Position numbers and translations under genes: made by a program. Positions 36,298 to 45,336 of a DNA stretch of 64,000 nt are shown one piece after another. The DNA is from CBDBBY01 sp965205055 (GTDB lineage Bacteria; Pseudomonadota; Alphaproteobacteria; Rhodobacterales; Rhodobacteraceae), in the NCBI GenBank assembly GCA_965205055.1, contig OZ242030.1:930001-994000 (forward strand), given 5' to 3'. Positions within the stretch are counted from its first letter, which is position 1; every line of letters begins with the position of its first letter. The notes under the pieces are model-generated. The model worked only from the letters and a program-made list of their open reading frames with translations, made no database searches and was not told where the DNA came from.

Positions 36298-37326
36298 ATG
36301 AAAAACAGACTGATTACACTGATGGCGGGCGCGACCGTCGCCGCGACATTCGCGTTGCCGGCGTTCGCGCAAGATCACAAGCTCAGAATCCAAACCCATT
36401 TCTCTGCAGCTTCGACCCCTGGCGAATTGATCGCTCAATTCATCGACGACGTGCAAACGATGTCGGACGGAGCACTGGAGATCCAAATTCACTACAATTC
36501 AGAGGTCGTAGCGCAGAACGAAACGCTCGGTGCCGTTTCTCAAGGAATTCTTGATTGCGACATGACCGGCGCCTCCGGGAACGTCGGCAAGGACGCGGGC
36601 TTCCAGTTCGCCGGGGACATCATGGGCGGCTATGACACGCCGTACCAGTTCCTTGCGTGGTTTCACCATGGCGGAGGGCGCGAAATGGTCCAGTCCCACC
36701 TTTACGACCCGCTGAACGTCCACTTGGTGGGCTTGTGGCTCCAAGGACATGAGTCTCTCTCGTCCACGAGTTCTCTGGCGAGTTTCGATGACCTGAAGGA
36801 TTGGAAATTCCGCTCGCCTCCGGGTCTTGAAACCGAAATCTTCGCGTCTTTCGGCGCCAAGCCCGTCGTGATGGATTTCGGCGAGGTTCCGACCGCTCTC
36901 AGAACGGGCATCGTCGATGGGGCCGACGCATCGACGCTCAATACCAACGTGTCGCTGGGCCTGTTCGATGTCGCGACCGACGCAACTTATCCGGGCTTCC
37001 ATTCAATGCCGACCGAAACCCTTGCCTGCAACAAGGACAAGTGGGCTGAACTTCCGGCCAGCATCCAGCGGATGATCGAGGCCGCGCTTTACCGAACGGC
37101 TCTCGACCTTGCGATGCTTACCGAAATCAAGGACAAGAGAGCGGCGAAGATGCTTACGGAGCAAGGCATCACACTCCACGACTGGTCCACCGAAGATCGG
37201 CAGGCGTTCAGAGCTTTCGCGCGTGAGCGGTGGCAGGATTGGAAATCGCGGTCCCCTGCCGCTGAAGCAATCGTCAATAGCCACGAAGCCTTCATGGCCG
37301 AACTCGGCTTGTTCGGCGATCCATAA
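36298..37326 (+). CDS. dctP: TRAP transporter periplasmic solute-binding protein (DctP family)
   Basis: 342 residues from the ATG at 36298 with AAGGAGAGG upstream. A signal peptide (MKNRLITLMAGATVAATFAL, cleavage after PAFA) leads to a DctP-type mature protein: KLRIQTHFSAASTPGE, DGALEIQIHYNSEVV, and FRSPPGLETEIFASFGAKPV, the ligand-binding stretch. It delivers a carboxylate to the DctQM permease. In this family the ligand carboxylate is bound by a conserved Arg; FRSPPG fits that role. The enzymes downstream suggest a sugar acid or hydroxy acid. A longer in-frame start at 36148 would place 50 residues before the signal peptide. Confidence 0.92.
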   Translation: MKNRLITLMAGATVAATFALPAFAQDHKLRIQTHFSAASTPGELIAQFIDDVQTMSDGALEIQIHYNSEVVAQNETLGAVSQGILDCDMTGASGNVGKDAGFQFAGDIMGGYDTPYQFLAWFHHGGGREMVQSHLYDPLNVHLVGLWLQGHESLSSTSSLASFDDLKDWKFRSPPGLETEIFASFGAKPVVMDFGEVPTALRTGIVDGADASTLNTNVSLGLFDVATDATYPGFHSMPTETLACNKDKWAELPASIQRMIEAALYRTALDLAMLTEIKDKRAAKMLTEQGITLHDWSTEDRQAFRAFARERWQDWKSRSPAAEAIVNSHEAFMAELGLFGDP

Positions 37327-37348
37327 TCCGACACAATGAACAAGCGGC

Positions 37349-37371
37349 CTGCCGGGCGGATCGTCCGGCAG
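37349..37371 (+). promoter_or_regulatory. Intercistronic hairpin between dctP and dctQ
   Basis: ctgccgg and ccggcag form a 7-bp GC-rich stem (37349-37355 with 37365-37371) around a 9-base loop, in the 85-bp gap between dctP and dctQ. Such hairpins commonly stabilise the upstream mRNA or attenuate readthrough, so that the binding protein exceeds the permease. No T-run follows. Confidence 0.5.
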
Positions 37372-37411
37372 ACCGAACAAAGCGCATCGCTGGAATCGAC
37401 GGTCCGCCCAA

Positions 37412-38008
37412 ATGGACGAACACACAAAGAAACTGATCGACTCCGGAAGCGTTGCTGAAGGCGTAATGCGCTGGCTCACGGCTCATCCGCCGCATGAAAC
37501 CGTCACATTCGTCGATCGAGTGAACGCCTTCATTTCCCGCGCCGCCATGTTCCTGACGGCAGTCGCGGTGATCGTGACATTTTACGAAGTCACGATGCGG
37601 TATGTTTTCTTCAGCCCTACCCTATGGGTGAACGAGTTGACGCTGTGGATCGGAAGCGTGATATTTCTCGTCGCCGGCGTCTACGCCATGCAGCGGCGCT
37701 CCCACATCCGCATCACCGCAGCTTACGACCTGTTCCCGGAACCGGTGAAATACTTCTGCGACATCGTGTCCGCGCTGGTCGTTGTCGCCTACGCGGCCCT
37801 GATGATCGGCGCCAGCTTCGGCATCGCTTGGGAAACCCTTGTTTCATGGGAACGCTTCGGCACGTTCTGGAATCCTCCCATCCCGGCAACGGTCAAACCT
37901 CTGGTGCTAATCGCCACTTTCCTTGTCGCGGTCCAGGCGATCAACAATCTTTACGTCGACACGATAATGCGCAGGAACCGCAAGAATGCGCGGAACGGAA
38001 CTGTGTAG
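37412..38008 (+). CDS. dctQ: TRAP transporter small permease (DctQ family)
   Basis: 198 residues with four hydrophobic segments (about 45-65, 72-92, 115-140 and 160-180). The YEVTMRYVF and WVNELTLWIGSVIFLVAGVY stretches are typical of DctQ, the four-helix subunit that pairs with DctM. It starts with ATG at 37412 and ends directly against the dctM start, with no spacer. The cytoplasmic N-terminal extension of about 35 residues is longer than in many DctQ proteins. Confidence 0.9.
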   Translation: MDEHTKKLIDSGSVAEGVMRWLTAHPPHETVTFVDRVNAFISRAAMFLTAVAVIVTFYEVTMRYVFFSPTLWVNELTLWIGSVIFLVAGVYAMQRRSHIRITAAYDLFPEPVKYFCDIVSALVVVAYAALMIGASFGIAWETLVSWERFGTFWNPPIPATVKPLVLIATFLVAVQAINNLYVDTIMRRNRKNARNGTV

Positions 38009-39496
38009 ATGGACATCGGCACGCTCTCGCTCTTCCTGCTGATCGGAATTTTCGTGCTTCTGATTGTCGGAGTGCCGCTCGGTTTCGCGACCGGTCTGCT
38101 CGGAGCAATCGTCATCTATCTGAATTTCGGCGTGAATGGCCTCGGGCTGGTCATGCAGCGCGTCTACGACCTTGCAATCACCTACTCCATCATAGCGGTC
38201 CCTCTTTTCATCGTCATGGCCTCGCTGCTGGAACGCAGCGGGATCGCGAAAGACATGTACGATGCGCTGAATCTGGCTCTGGGAAGACTAAGGGGCGGCG
38301 TCGCGATCGTAACGACGATAATGGCAGTCATCATGGCCGCCATGTCCGGGATCATCGGCGGAGAAATCGTGCTGCTCGGGTTGGTCGCGCTGCCCCAGAT
38401 GCTTCGGCTCGGATACAACAAGCATCTGGCGATCGGAACGATTTGCGCAGGCGGCTCCCTGGGCACGATGATACCGCCTTCGGTCGTCCTGATCATTTTC
38501 GGATTGATAACCGAGACCTCGATCACCGCGCTCTTCACGGCGGCTTTCGTGCCCGGCCTGATGCTTGCCGCGACTTACATCGGATATATCGTCGTCCGAA
38601 CCAGGCTGAATCCGGCGCTTGCGCCGATGCCTGAAGAAGCGCATGTCGATTTGTCGCGGGAAACTCCGAAACTTCGCGCCGGCTGGGCCCCTGAACTCGT
38701 CTACAACCTTGTTCCGGTCGCATTCGGTCTCGCAGCTGTTGCGCTCGTACGCTCCATCGGTTTCGAAGATACGCAGCAGGTCGCGGCATTCATTTTCACA
38801 AGCGCCGCCGCAGGCCTTTATTTTGTCTTCAGGTTGCGGAACAACGACTTTCACCCTATCGCCAAAGGCCTGCTGCCTCCGCTGATCGTCGTCGATCTGG
38901 TACTTGGCTCCATCTACGGCGGCGTGACCGGAATAACCGAAGCGGCCGCGATGGGCGTGGTCGCGACATTCATCCTGATCACCATCCGCAAGGAGTTGGG
39001 TCTGTCCATGCTGCTGGAGAGCCTGGAACAGACCTTTCGTTCGGTCGGGACCATTTTGTGGGTGACGTTCGGCGCGACTGTGCTTGCCGGGGCGTACAGC
39101 TTGTCCGGCGGCAACGCCTACGTCGCAAACTTGATATTCGGTCTTGATATCGCTCCGATCGCGGTCATTCTTATCATGATGGCAATTTTTCTGGTCTTGG
39201 GCATGTTCATGGATTGGATCGGAATCGTACTGCTCACCATGCCGGTTTTCATGCCGATCGTCATCAAGCTCGGATACGATCCGATTTGGTTTGGAATCCT
39301 CTTCAGCGTGAACATGCAGGTGGCCTTCCTGACGCCTCCATTCGGATCCGCTGCCTTCTACCTCAAAAGCGTGACTCCGCCGGAGATCGATCTGGTGACG
39401 ATTTACCGCTCGTTCGGACCCTTCATCTGCCTTCAGATGGCTGTGCTGGCGCTGCTTGTCGCCTTTCCGGAAATTTCCCTTTTCTTGGTGCGGTAA
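38009..39496 (+). CDS. dctM: TRAP transporter large permease (DctM family)
   Basis: 495 residues, about 12 or more membrane segments. Conserved DctM motifs are GVPLGFATGLLGAIV, VPLFIVMASLLERSGIA, ICAGGSLGTMIPPSVVLIIF and, near the C terminus, FMDWIGIVLLTMPVFMPIV. The ATG at 38009 follows the dctQ stop directly. It is the ion-coupled transport subunit, using a sodium or proton gradient. Family length is usually about 430; the extra residues lie in the charged loop near 190-240. Confidence 0.93.
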   Translation: MDIGTLSLFLLIGIFVLLIVGVPLGFATGLLGAIVIYLNFGVNGLGLVMQRVYDLAITYSIIAVPLFIVMASLLERSGIAKDMYDALNLALGRLRGGVAIVTTIMAVIMAAMSGIIGGEIVLLGLVALPQMLRLGYNKHLAIGTICAGGSLGTMIPPSVVLIIFGLITETSITALFTAAFVPGLMLAATYIGYIVVRTRLNPALAPMPEEAHVDLSRETPKLRAGWAPELVYNLVPVAFGLAAVALVRSIGFEDTQQVAAFIFTSAAAGLYFVFRLRNNDFHPIAKGLLPPLIVVDLVLGSIYGGVTGITEAAAMGVVATFILITIRKELGLSMLLESLEQTFRSVGTILWVTFGATVLAGAYSLSGGNAYVANLIFGLDIAPIAVILIMMAIFLVLGMFMDWIGIVLLTMPVFMPIVIKLGYDPIWFGILFSVNMQVAFLTPPFGSAAFYLKSVTPPEIDLVTIYRSFGPFICLQMAVLALLVAFPEISLFLVR

Positions 39497-39556
39497 TCGA
39501 ATGAAAACTAACAATGCCTGCAGAAGCGAAACATGCAGAGAGATGGTAGGACAATC

Positions 39557-40465
39557 ATGACACATCGCGTAGGAGTCGTTGGGCTGGGCGATATGGGTTC
39601 CGGTTTGGCCAAGAACCTCATTGAACGCCGCTTCGAAACCGCGGGCTTCGATTTAAGCGGACCGCGGATGGAAGAGTTCGTAAAAATGGGCGGCATAGGC
39701 GCAGGGTCGGCTGCCGAGGTCGGCAGCGGAGCCAAAGCCGTGTTCGTTATGGTGCTGAACGGCAATCAGGCGAATGCAGTCGTGTTCGGCGAGGACGGCC
39801 TCGCCTCCACGATGCCGCCCGGCTCCACGATCTTGATGACTGCCACCATCAAGCCGAATGAAGTCCGCGAGATCGCATCGAAACTTGAATCGACCGGCAT
39901 CCGTCTGATCGATACTCCGGTCAGCGGCGGATACTCGGGAGCGCGGGACGGAAGCTTGACGCTGATGGCGGCTGCAGCCGCCGATGTCCTGGAAGACAAC
40001 CGCGAAATACTGGAAGCGGTCAGCGGCACGCTGCATCATGTGGGAACCGAGGCGGGCATGGGTCAAACCGTAAAAGCGTGCCTTCAATCGTTGATCGGCG
40101 CAATTTTTACGGCTTCGTTCGAAGCAACCGTGCTTGCTGCCAAGGCGGGCGTGGACGCCGATTCGCTCTACAAGGTTTTTTCGAATTCCGGAGCCGGATG
40201 CGCGGTTTCAAGCACCGCCGTGAAGAACATCATCGCTGGTGAATTCGAAGGCACGGGAAGTCACATCAACACGATGTACAAAGACATGACCATCGCAATG
40301 GATCTTGCTCGGGACTTGGGAGTGCCGATGTTCACCGCTGCGTCGGCCATGCAGTTGTTCCAAGCAGGCAAAACGAAGTTTCCGAACGGCGACAATTGGG
40401 TCGTAACCAGGCTCACTGAAGAAATCGTCGGTGCGAAATTGAGGCAGAAAGGCGAAAACCAATGA
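39557..40465 (+). CDS. NAD(P)-dependent beta-hydroxyacid dehydrogenase (3-hydroxyisobutyrate/L-threonate dehydrogenase-like)
   Basis: 302 residues from the ATG at 39557 (MTHRVGVVGLGDMGSGLA). The Rossmann motif GLGDMG, the substrate-binding loop IDTPVSGGYSGARDG and the catalytic Lys in MGQTVKACLQSL are present. This order defines the family that includes 3-hydroxyisobutyrate, tartronate-semialdehyde and L-threonate dehydrogenases. With the TRAP transporter upstream and a TIM-barrel isomerase overlapping downstream (ATGA), the closest known parallel is the threonate/LtnD type. The kinase and aldolase of that pathway are absent, so the substrate stays open. Confidence 0.88.
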   Translation: MTHRVGVVGLGDMGSGLAKNLIERRFETAGFDLSGPRMEEFVKMGGIGAGSAAEVGSGAKAVFVMVLNGNQANAVVFGEDGLASTMPPGSTILMTATIKPNEVREIASKLESTGIRLIDTPVSGGYSGARDGSLTLMAAAAADVLEDNREILEAVSGTLHHVGTEAGMGQTVKACLQSLIGAIFTASFEATVLAAKAGVDADSLYKVFSNSGAGCAVSSTAVKNIIAGEFEGTGSHINTMYKDMTIAMDLARDLGVPMFTAASAMQLFQAGKTKFPNGDNWVVTRLTEEIVGAKLRQKGENQ

Positions 40466-41334
40466 AACTCGGAGTCATTTGCGACGGCATCAGCAGAGAT
40501 CTGGACCATGCGCTCACCGTCATGGACGAATTCAATCTGGAGTTCGCGGAACTCCAATTCGTCTGGGGCAAGGAGGTCGGCGACCACAGCAATCAGGAAA
40601 TCTGTGAAATCAAGAACTTGCTACAGAAGCACGAGAAAAAAGTGTCCTGCTTGTCACGGCACATCTTTGCCGGCACCACAGTCAACAACAAGCCGTACGA
40701 CACGCTTCATTCCAAACATATGGACGATCTGAAACGCGTGGTCGAGATGGCGCATGCGCTGAACTCCCCTTTGGTGCGGATAATGAATCCGAAAAAGGAG
40801 ACGATCATCTGGGGCGAGAACGGAGCAGAGATTTGGAACGTGGCGAACGGCGCGTGGGACCGAATGCTCGAGCTCATCGAACCTGCGATCGAATTCGCCA
40901 GATCCGAGAAAATCATGCTGGCCGTGGAGACCGGCAACGGCACCATGGTGAACTCAGGATATATGGCCCGCCGTCTGATCGACGAGCTGAAGGCGAAGGA
41001 TGTTCTGAAGATTCTTTGGGACCCGGCCAACTGCTGCTGGTGCCACGAACTTGCGTATCCCGATGCATACGAGGAAATCCGCGGCGATTACCTTGGTCAT
41101 ATCCACATCAAGGACGTGACGGTCGACACGGTGAGATCAATCTTGAAGGTGCGGGAGTTTGGCAAGGGGCAGCTCGCGGATCTGTTCACGCCGATTTCAA
41201 ATGCGCTGCGGGATGACAAGTACGAAGGCATCGTATCCTACGAAAGCGTGTTCCATCCGGGCGACGGGAGCTTCGAGGCAGGATTCAGGATGTGCGTCGG
41301 CAAATTCAAGGAGGTCTTCGGCAGCATTCACTGA
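40462..41334 (+). CDS. Sugar phosphate isomerase/epimerase-like TIM-barrel protein
   Basis: 290 residues starting MKLGVICDGISRDLDHAL, the AP-endonuclease-2/xylose-isomerase-like TIM barrel. Metal-ligand segments are visible: EFAELQFVWG, LAVETGNGTMVNS (Glu), LWDPANCCW (Asp), GHIHIKDVTVDT (His) and YEGIVSYESVFHPGDGS (Glu). It overlaps the dehydrogenase by 4 bases. Proteins of this fold isomerise or epimerise sugars and 2-oxoacids; the product of the dehydrogenase could be its substrate, as in the OtnI step of threonate catabolism. The pathway is inferred. Confidence 0.85.
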   Translation: MKLGVICDGISRDLDHALTVMDEFNLEFAELQFVWGKEVGDHSNQEICEIKNLLQKHEKKVSCLSRHIFAGTTVNNKPYDTLHSKHMDDLKRVVEMAHALNSPLVRIMNPKKETIIWGENGAEIWNVANGAWDRMLELIEPAIEFARSEKIMLAVETGNGTMVNSGYMARRLIDELKAKDVLKILWDPANCCWCHELAYPDAYEEIRGDYLGHIHIKDVTVDTVRSILKVREFGKGQLADLFTPISNALRDDKYEGIVSYESVFHPGDGSFEAGFRMCVGKFKEVFGSIH

Positions 41335-41361
41335 ACCGTTCCCAGCCATTGGAGAATCTTG

Positions 41362-42210
41362 ATGAAACGCGTTTACACTTGGACTGCGAAACCCGCGTTG
41401 CGGTCCGTGACCGTTTCCGAGATGCGAGCCAATAAATCACGGCGGAAATGGACGCAGGTCACAGCGAACAGCGCGGAAGAAGCGTCGGCCGCCGAGGCGG
41501 CCGGCTTCGACATGATCATTTGCAACTCGGCGAATGCAGACGAAGTGCGCCGCGGCTCGTCGAATCTTTTCCTTACTGCAGCGATGGGAATTCCGGACTT
41601 CCCGACTGAAGCCAACATTTTGAGAGAAGCATTCCGGGCATTGTCGTGCGGCGCGGACGCAGTGATGACCGCGCGCAGCTTCAACATCGTTCATGCCCTT
41701 GCTCGCGAAGACATTCCCGTCATGGGCCACCTTGGGCTGGTTCCGAGGAAGTCGACGTGGACCGATGGCTTGCGCGCCGTCGGACGCACAGCGAACGAAG
41801 CATTCGAATTGTTCAAGCAATTCAAGAGGCTTGAAGAAGCAGGCGGCGTCATGGTCGAGGCGGAAGTGATACCCGGCGCCGTCATGGCGGAGATATCCAA
41901 GCGAACGTCGCTGATCACCGTTTCGCTCGGCTCCGGAAACGGCGCGGACGTCGATTACTTGTTCATGGAGGATATCTGCGGCGATTCCGAAAATCCGCCG
42001 CGCCACGCGCGGGCATTCGGCGATATTGGAACGCTGCGGAGACAGATCGAAGAGGAGCGCGTCAAAGCCCTCAAGGCATTTAGGACCGCGGCGTCGAACA
42101 ACGAGTTTCCGAGCGGTGCGGAAACGGTCAAGGTCGAGCAATGCGTCGTAGACGAATTGATTGAAGCGATTGAAGGAAACGCCATCGTGCCCGACTCGAA
42201 AGGAAAGTAA
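41362..42210 (+). CDS. PanB-like (ketopantoate hydroxymethyltransferase family) enzyme
   Basis: 282 residues from the ATG at 41362 (GGAG nine bases upstream). The PanB/PEP-mutase TIM barrel shows in FDMIICNSANADEVRRGSS, IPVMGHLGLVPRKSTWTDG (GHxGLxP motif), GGVMVEAEVIPGAVMAEIS and LITVSLGSGNGADVDYLF. PanB proper adds a hydroxymethyl group from methylene-tetrahydrofolate to 2-oxoisovalerate. This copy is diverged, long at its C terminus, and sits in a sugar-acid operon with no panC. It may add or remove a one- or two-carbon unit from the 2-oxoacid made by its neighbours. Confidence 0.8.
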   Translation: MKRVYTWTAKPALRSVTVSEMRANKSRRKWTQVTANSAEEASAAEAAGFDMIICNSANADEVRRGSSNLFLTAAMGIPDFPTEANILREAFRALSCGADAVMTARSFNIVHALAREDIPVMGHLGLVPRKSTWTDGLRAVGRTANEAFELFKQFKRLEEAGGVMVEAEVIPGAVMAEISKRTSLITVSLGSGNGADVDYLFMEDICGDSENPPRHARAFGDIGTLRRQIEEERVKALKAFRTAASNNEFPSGAETVKVEQCVVDELIEAIEGNAIVPDSKGK

Positions 42211-42575
42211 GAACCGAAAGATTTGAGATACGATTTCAACAAGCTTTGGCCGCCGTGGAAGCCGACCCGATTGCACCGTTCAACCGCCCCGTCGGCCAAG
42301 TTCCAGTCGTTGGCAAAGGGGCATCAAGCCTGCAGCAGAGCCATTGCCGATTGCACGGCCTCGGCACCTTCCCGGAAGCGCGCAGAGGGGCGCCTTATGA
42401 TCTTCGGCGGGATTGACGCGGCGCGCAAAGCCTTTCAATCAAGGAAATCGGCCCAATGATTGATTGACAGCAATCGATTGACAATGTATCCTTCATCTCC
42501 GAATGCGATGAGCAACCGCGGCTGGACGCGGGATATCGAAATCGCAGATATTCATTAAATGAGTTGAAACAAAAT
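42211..42575. other. Spacer with an ISKra4 scar, no gene
   Basis: 365 bp between the PanB-like gene and the SDR gene, longer than other gaps in this run. It contains a short remnant of the ISKra4-like tail (listed separately). No frame looks coding. The SDR may therefore have a promoter of its own here. Confidence 0.5.
42408..42461 (-). mobile_element. Short ISKra4-like 3' scar
   Basis: On the minus strand the sequence HWADFLD-stop-KALRAAS matches the end of the transposase (RWPDFLDWRACRAAA) at the nucleotide level over about 50 bases. No terminal repeat was recognised. The fragment is opposite in orientation to the full IS copy. Confidence 0.5.
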
Positions 42576-43340
42576 ATGGAACTCTCTGGCGTATCGGCGA
42601 TCATAACGGGCGGAAATTCCGGTTTGGGCAAGGCGACAGCAGAGGAGTTCCTGGGGGCAGGAGCGAGAGTCACATTAATAGATAAAGACGAGGAAACCGG
42701 ACGGGCGCTCGCCGAGAAACTCGGCACATCGTTTGAGCACATCGACATAACGAACGAGGAAGAGGTCGTAGAAGGCCTGTCGAGCATCGCCGAAAACAAC
42801 GGCGGCATCTCCGTCTGCGTAAATTGCGCAGGAATTGCGGTTGGCGCGCGGATATTCGGACATGACGGACCGCATGATTACGAAATCTTCCGAAAAACAG
42901 TCGATGTGAACCTTAGCGGAACATTCAACGTAATACGCGTTGCCGCTGCGATCATGGCGCAAAATCCTCCAAACGCAGATGGCGAGCGCGGCGTAATTGT
43001 CAACGTCTCCTCTATCGCTGCATCGGAAGGGCAGCGCGGCCAGTCGGCATACGCGGCAGCGAAATCCGGAGTCGTGGGAATGACTCTCCCGCTGGCGCGC
43101 GATCTGGGATCGACGGGAATCAGAGTGAATACCATCTCGCCCGGGATATTCGATACGAGGATGCTCAAAAAATTGAGGCCGAGACTGCGGCGCAAGATCG
43201 CTTCCGATGTCGTTTTCCCGCGCCGGCTGGGTGAGCCGTCCGAGTTCGCGAAGCTGGCGAAGTTCCTTGTCGAATGCGCTTACATCAATGGCGAAACGAT
43301 AAGGATCGATGGAGCATTGAGGTTGGCGCACAAGCTGTAA
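42576..43340 (+). CDS. Short-chain dehydrogenase/reductase (3-hydroxyacyl-CoA dehydrogenase type 2-like)
   Basis: 254 residues from the ATG at 42576 (MELSGVSAIITGGNSGLG). Cofactor-binding TGGNSGLG, CVNCAG, the catalytic Ser in VSSIAASEG, and the YAAAK active site (QSAYAAAKSG) are all present. The DIDITNEEEV-like stretch and C-terminal INGETIRIDGALR resemble the HSD10/3-hydroxy-2-methylbutyryl-CoA dehydrogenase branch. Its place in the sugar-acid island may be incidental. Confidence 0.85.
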   Translation: MELSGVSAIITGGNSGLGKATAEEFLGAGARVTLIDKDEETGRALAEKLGTSFEHIDITNEEEVVEGLSSIAENNGGISVCVNCAGIAVGARIFGHDGPHDYEIFRKTVDVNLSGTFNVIRVAAAIMAQNPPNADGERGVIVNVSSIAASEGQRGQSAYAAAKSGVVGMTLPLARDLGSTGIRVNTISPGIFDTRMLKKLRPRLRRKIASDVVFPRRLGEPSEFAKLAKFLVECAYINGETIRIDGALRLAHKL

Positions 43341-43473
43341 AGCCGATTTGCCGTTCAATTGCGCAAAATAGGAACGCCTGGATCGAAGGCTGTCGAAGAG
43401 TGTTGCATAGTCGGATGCGATGGCGGAATTCCCCCTGCTTAAACTCTAGCCCGTTGAAATTGGAGCACGAAAC

Positions 43474-45276
43474 ATGCCTGTAGATTCGGTGATCGCCCAA
43501 GTAACTGATCGCATTTGCAGGCGCAGCCATCGGACAAGATCCGCCTACATTTCCAGAATCGAAGAGCTCGGGAGCGTCAAACCTGCTCGGAGTCACTTGG
43601 GTTGCGGCAATCTGGCCCATGCCTACGCCGCTTCCGGCGCCGATAAAGCTGCCATCTCCGAGGGCCGTTCGCCGAATATCGCGATCGTCACGGCCTACAA
43701 CGACATGCTTTCTTCGCATCAGCCATACGCGGAGTTTCCGGACATAATCAAAGAAGCCGCGCGCAGCGTCGGCGCGACGGCTCAGGTCGCGGGCGGCGTT
43801 CCGGCGATGTGCGACGGAGTGACCCAAGGCCAGCCGGGAATGGAGCTTTCCCTGTTTTCCAGGGACGTGATAGCGATGGCGGCTTCCGTCGCCCTCTCGC
43901 ACAACACCTTCGATGCGGCGGTATTTCTCGGCGTTTGCGACAAGATCGTCCCGGGCTTGATAATCGCCGCCGCTGCCTTCGGGCATGTGCCTGCGGTTTT
44001 CCTGCCGTCAGGTCCCATGCCATCGGGGCTTCCGAATGATCGCAAGGCCAAAGTGCGCCAAGATTTCGCAGCAGGAAAAATCGACAGGGACCGCCTCATG
44101 AAAGCGGAGATGGCATCTTACCATGCTCCGGGAACCTGCACTTTTTACGGAACTGCGAACACGAACCAAATGCTGATGGAATTCATGGGGCTGCATCTGC
44201 CGGGCGCATCGTTCATCAATCCCGGAACTCCGCTTCGAGAAGCTCTGACCGCCGAGGGAACGCGCCGCGCTGCCGCAATTTCAGCGCTTGGCGACAACTA
44301 TTGCCCGGTCGGGCGCATCTTGAACGAAAAAGCCTTCGTGAACGGAATAGTGGGGCTGATGGCGACGGGCGGTTCCACGAACCTCGTACTGCATCTGGTC
44401 GCAATGGCCGGCGCTGCCGGAATTCAACTCGATATACAAGATTTTTCCGATATCTCGGACGCAGTGCCTCTCTTGGCGAAGGTCTACCCGAACGGGCTCG
44501 CCGACGTGAATCATTTCCACGCAGCGGGCGGCCTCGCATTTCTTTTTCGCGAATTGATCGATGCAGGATTGTTGCATGCCGACGTGCAGACGATAGCCGG
44601 GCGCGGCCTTGAACGGTATGCGGCTGAACCCAAACTTCGGGACGGAAAGCTCGAATGGGAGCTCGGTCCGAAGCAATCGGCGAACGAGAAAATCCTGAAG
44701 CCTGTTCATGATCCCTTCGACGCAACCGGCGGATTGAGGCATTTGAAGGGCAACCTTGGCCGCGCTGTCATCAAGGTGTCCGCAGTGAAGCCGGAAAATC
44801 GCATCGTCGAAGCGCCGGCGCGAATCTTCCGTGATCAGGAATCGGTGAAACAAGCCTTCAAGAATGGCGATTTGAACAGGGATTGCGTGGTCGTCGTTCG
44901 ATTCCAAGGCCCGACATCCAACGGAATGCCTGAGTTGCACAGCCTGACCCCTACCCTGTCCGTTTTGCTTGATCGCGGCTGGCGAGTGGCGCTGGTTACC
45001 GACGGACGAATGTCCGGCGCGTCCGGCAAAGTGCCCGCCGCCATTCATGTTGCGCCGGAGGCTGCGCGAGACGGTCCAATCGGCAAACTCGCAGAAGGCG
45101 ACATGATCCGTGTCGATTCGGAAAACGGCATTCTGGAAGTTCTGGAAGACGGATTCGAAGACCGGCCCCTTGCCGAGGCTCCGCAGGACCCGCAATACGG
45201 ATTCGGACGGGAGCTTTTTTCCGTATTCAGGAACAGAGTCGGCGGAGCCGAAACGGGAGCAAGCGCGCTGTTTTAG
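43474..45276 (+). CDS. edd: Phosphogluconate dehydratase
   Basis: 600 residues from the ATG at 43474, the usual length. Family motifs: CGNLAHAYAA, VTAYNDMLSSHQPYA, AGGVPAMCDGVTQGQPGM, GVCDKIVPGL (Fe-S Cys), CTFYGTANTNQMLMEFMGLH, and the C-terminal LVTDGRMSGASGKVPAAIH. It dehydrates 6-phosphogluconate to KDPG in the Entner-Doudoroff pathway, using a [4Fe-4S] cluster. No eda or zwf is nearby, but a glucokinase lies at 52677, so the pathway is scattered. It is transcribed with the sugar-acid genes upstream. Confidence 0.95.
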   Translation: MPVDSVIAQVTDRICRRSHRTRSAYISRIEELGSVKPARSHLGCGNLAHAYAASGADKAAISEGRSPNIAIVTAYNDMLSSHQPYAEFPDIIKEAARSVGATAQVAGGVPAMCDGVTQGQPGMELSLFSRDVIAMAASVALSHNTFDAAVFLGVCDKIVPGLIIAAAAFGHVPAVFLPSGPMPSGLPNDRKAKVRQDFAAGKIDRDRLMKAEMASYHAPGTCTFYGTANTNQMLMEFMGLHLPGASFINPGTPLREALTAEGTRRAAAISALGDNYCPVGRILNEKAFVNGIVGLMATGGSTNLVLHLVAMAGAAGIQLDIQDFSDISDAVPLLAKVYPNGLADVNHFHAAGGLAFLFRELIDAGLLHADVQTIAGRGLERYAAEPKLRDGKLEWELGPKQSANEKILKPVHDPFDATGGLRHLKGNLGRAVIKVSAVKPENRIVEAPARIFRDQESVKQAFKNGDLNRDCVVVVRFQGPTSNGMPELHSLTPTLSVLLDRGWRVALVTDGRMSGASGKVPAAIHVAPEAARDGPIGKLAEGDMIRVDSENGILEVLEDGFEDRPLAEAPQDPQYGFGRELFSVFRNRVGGAETGASALF

Positions 45277-45336
45277 ACGTATATCGGACGTTCAAGCAGC
45301 CGTTGAAAAAACCACGGAACTTCCGCATGGACAGGC

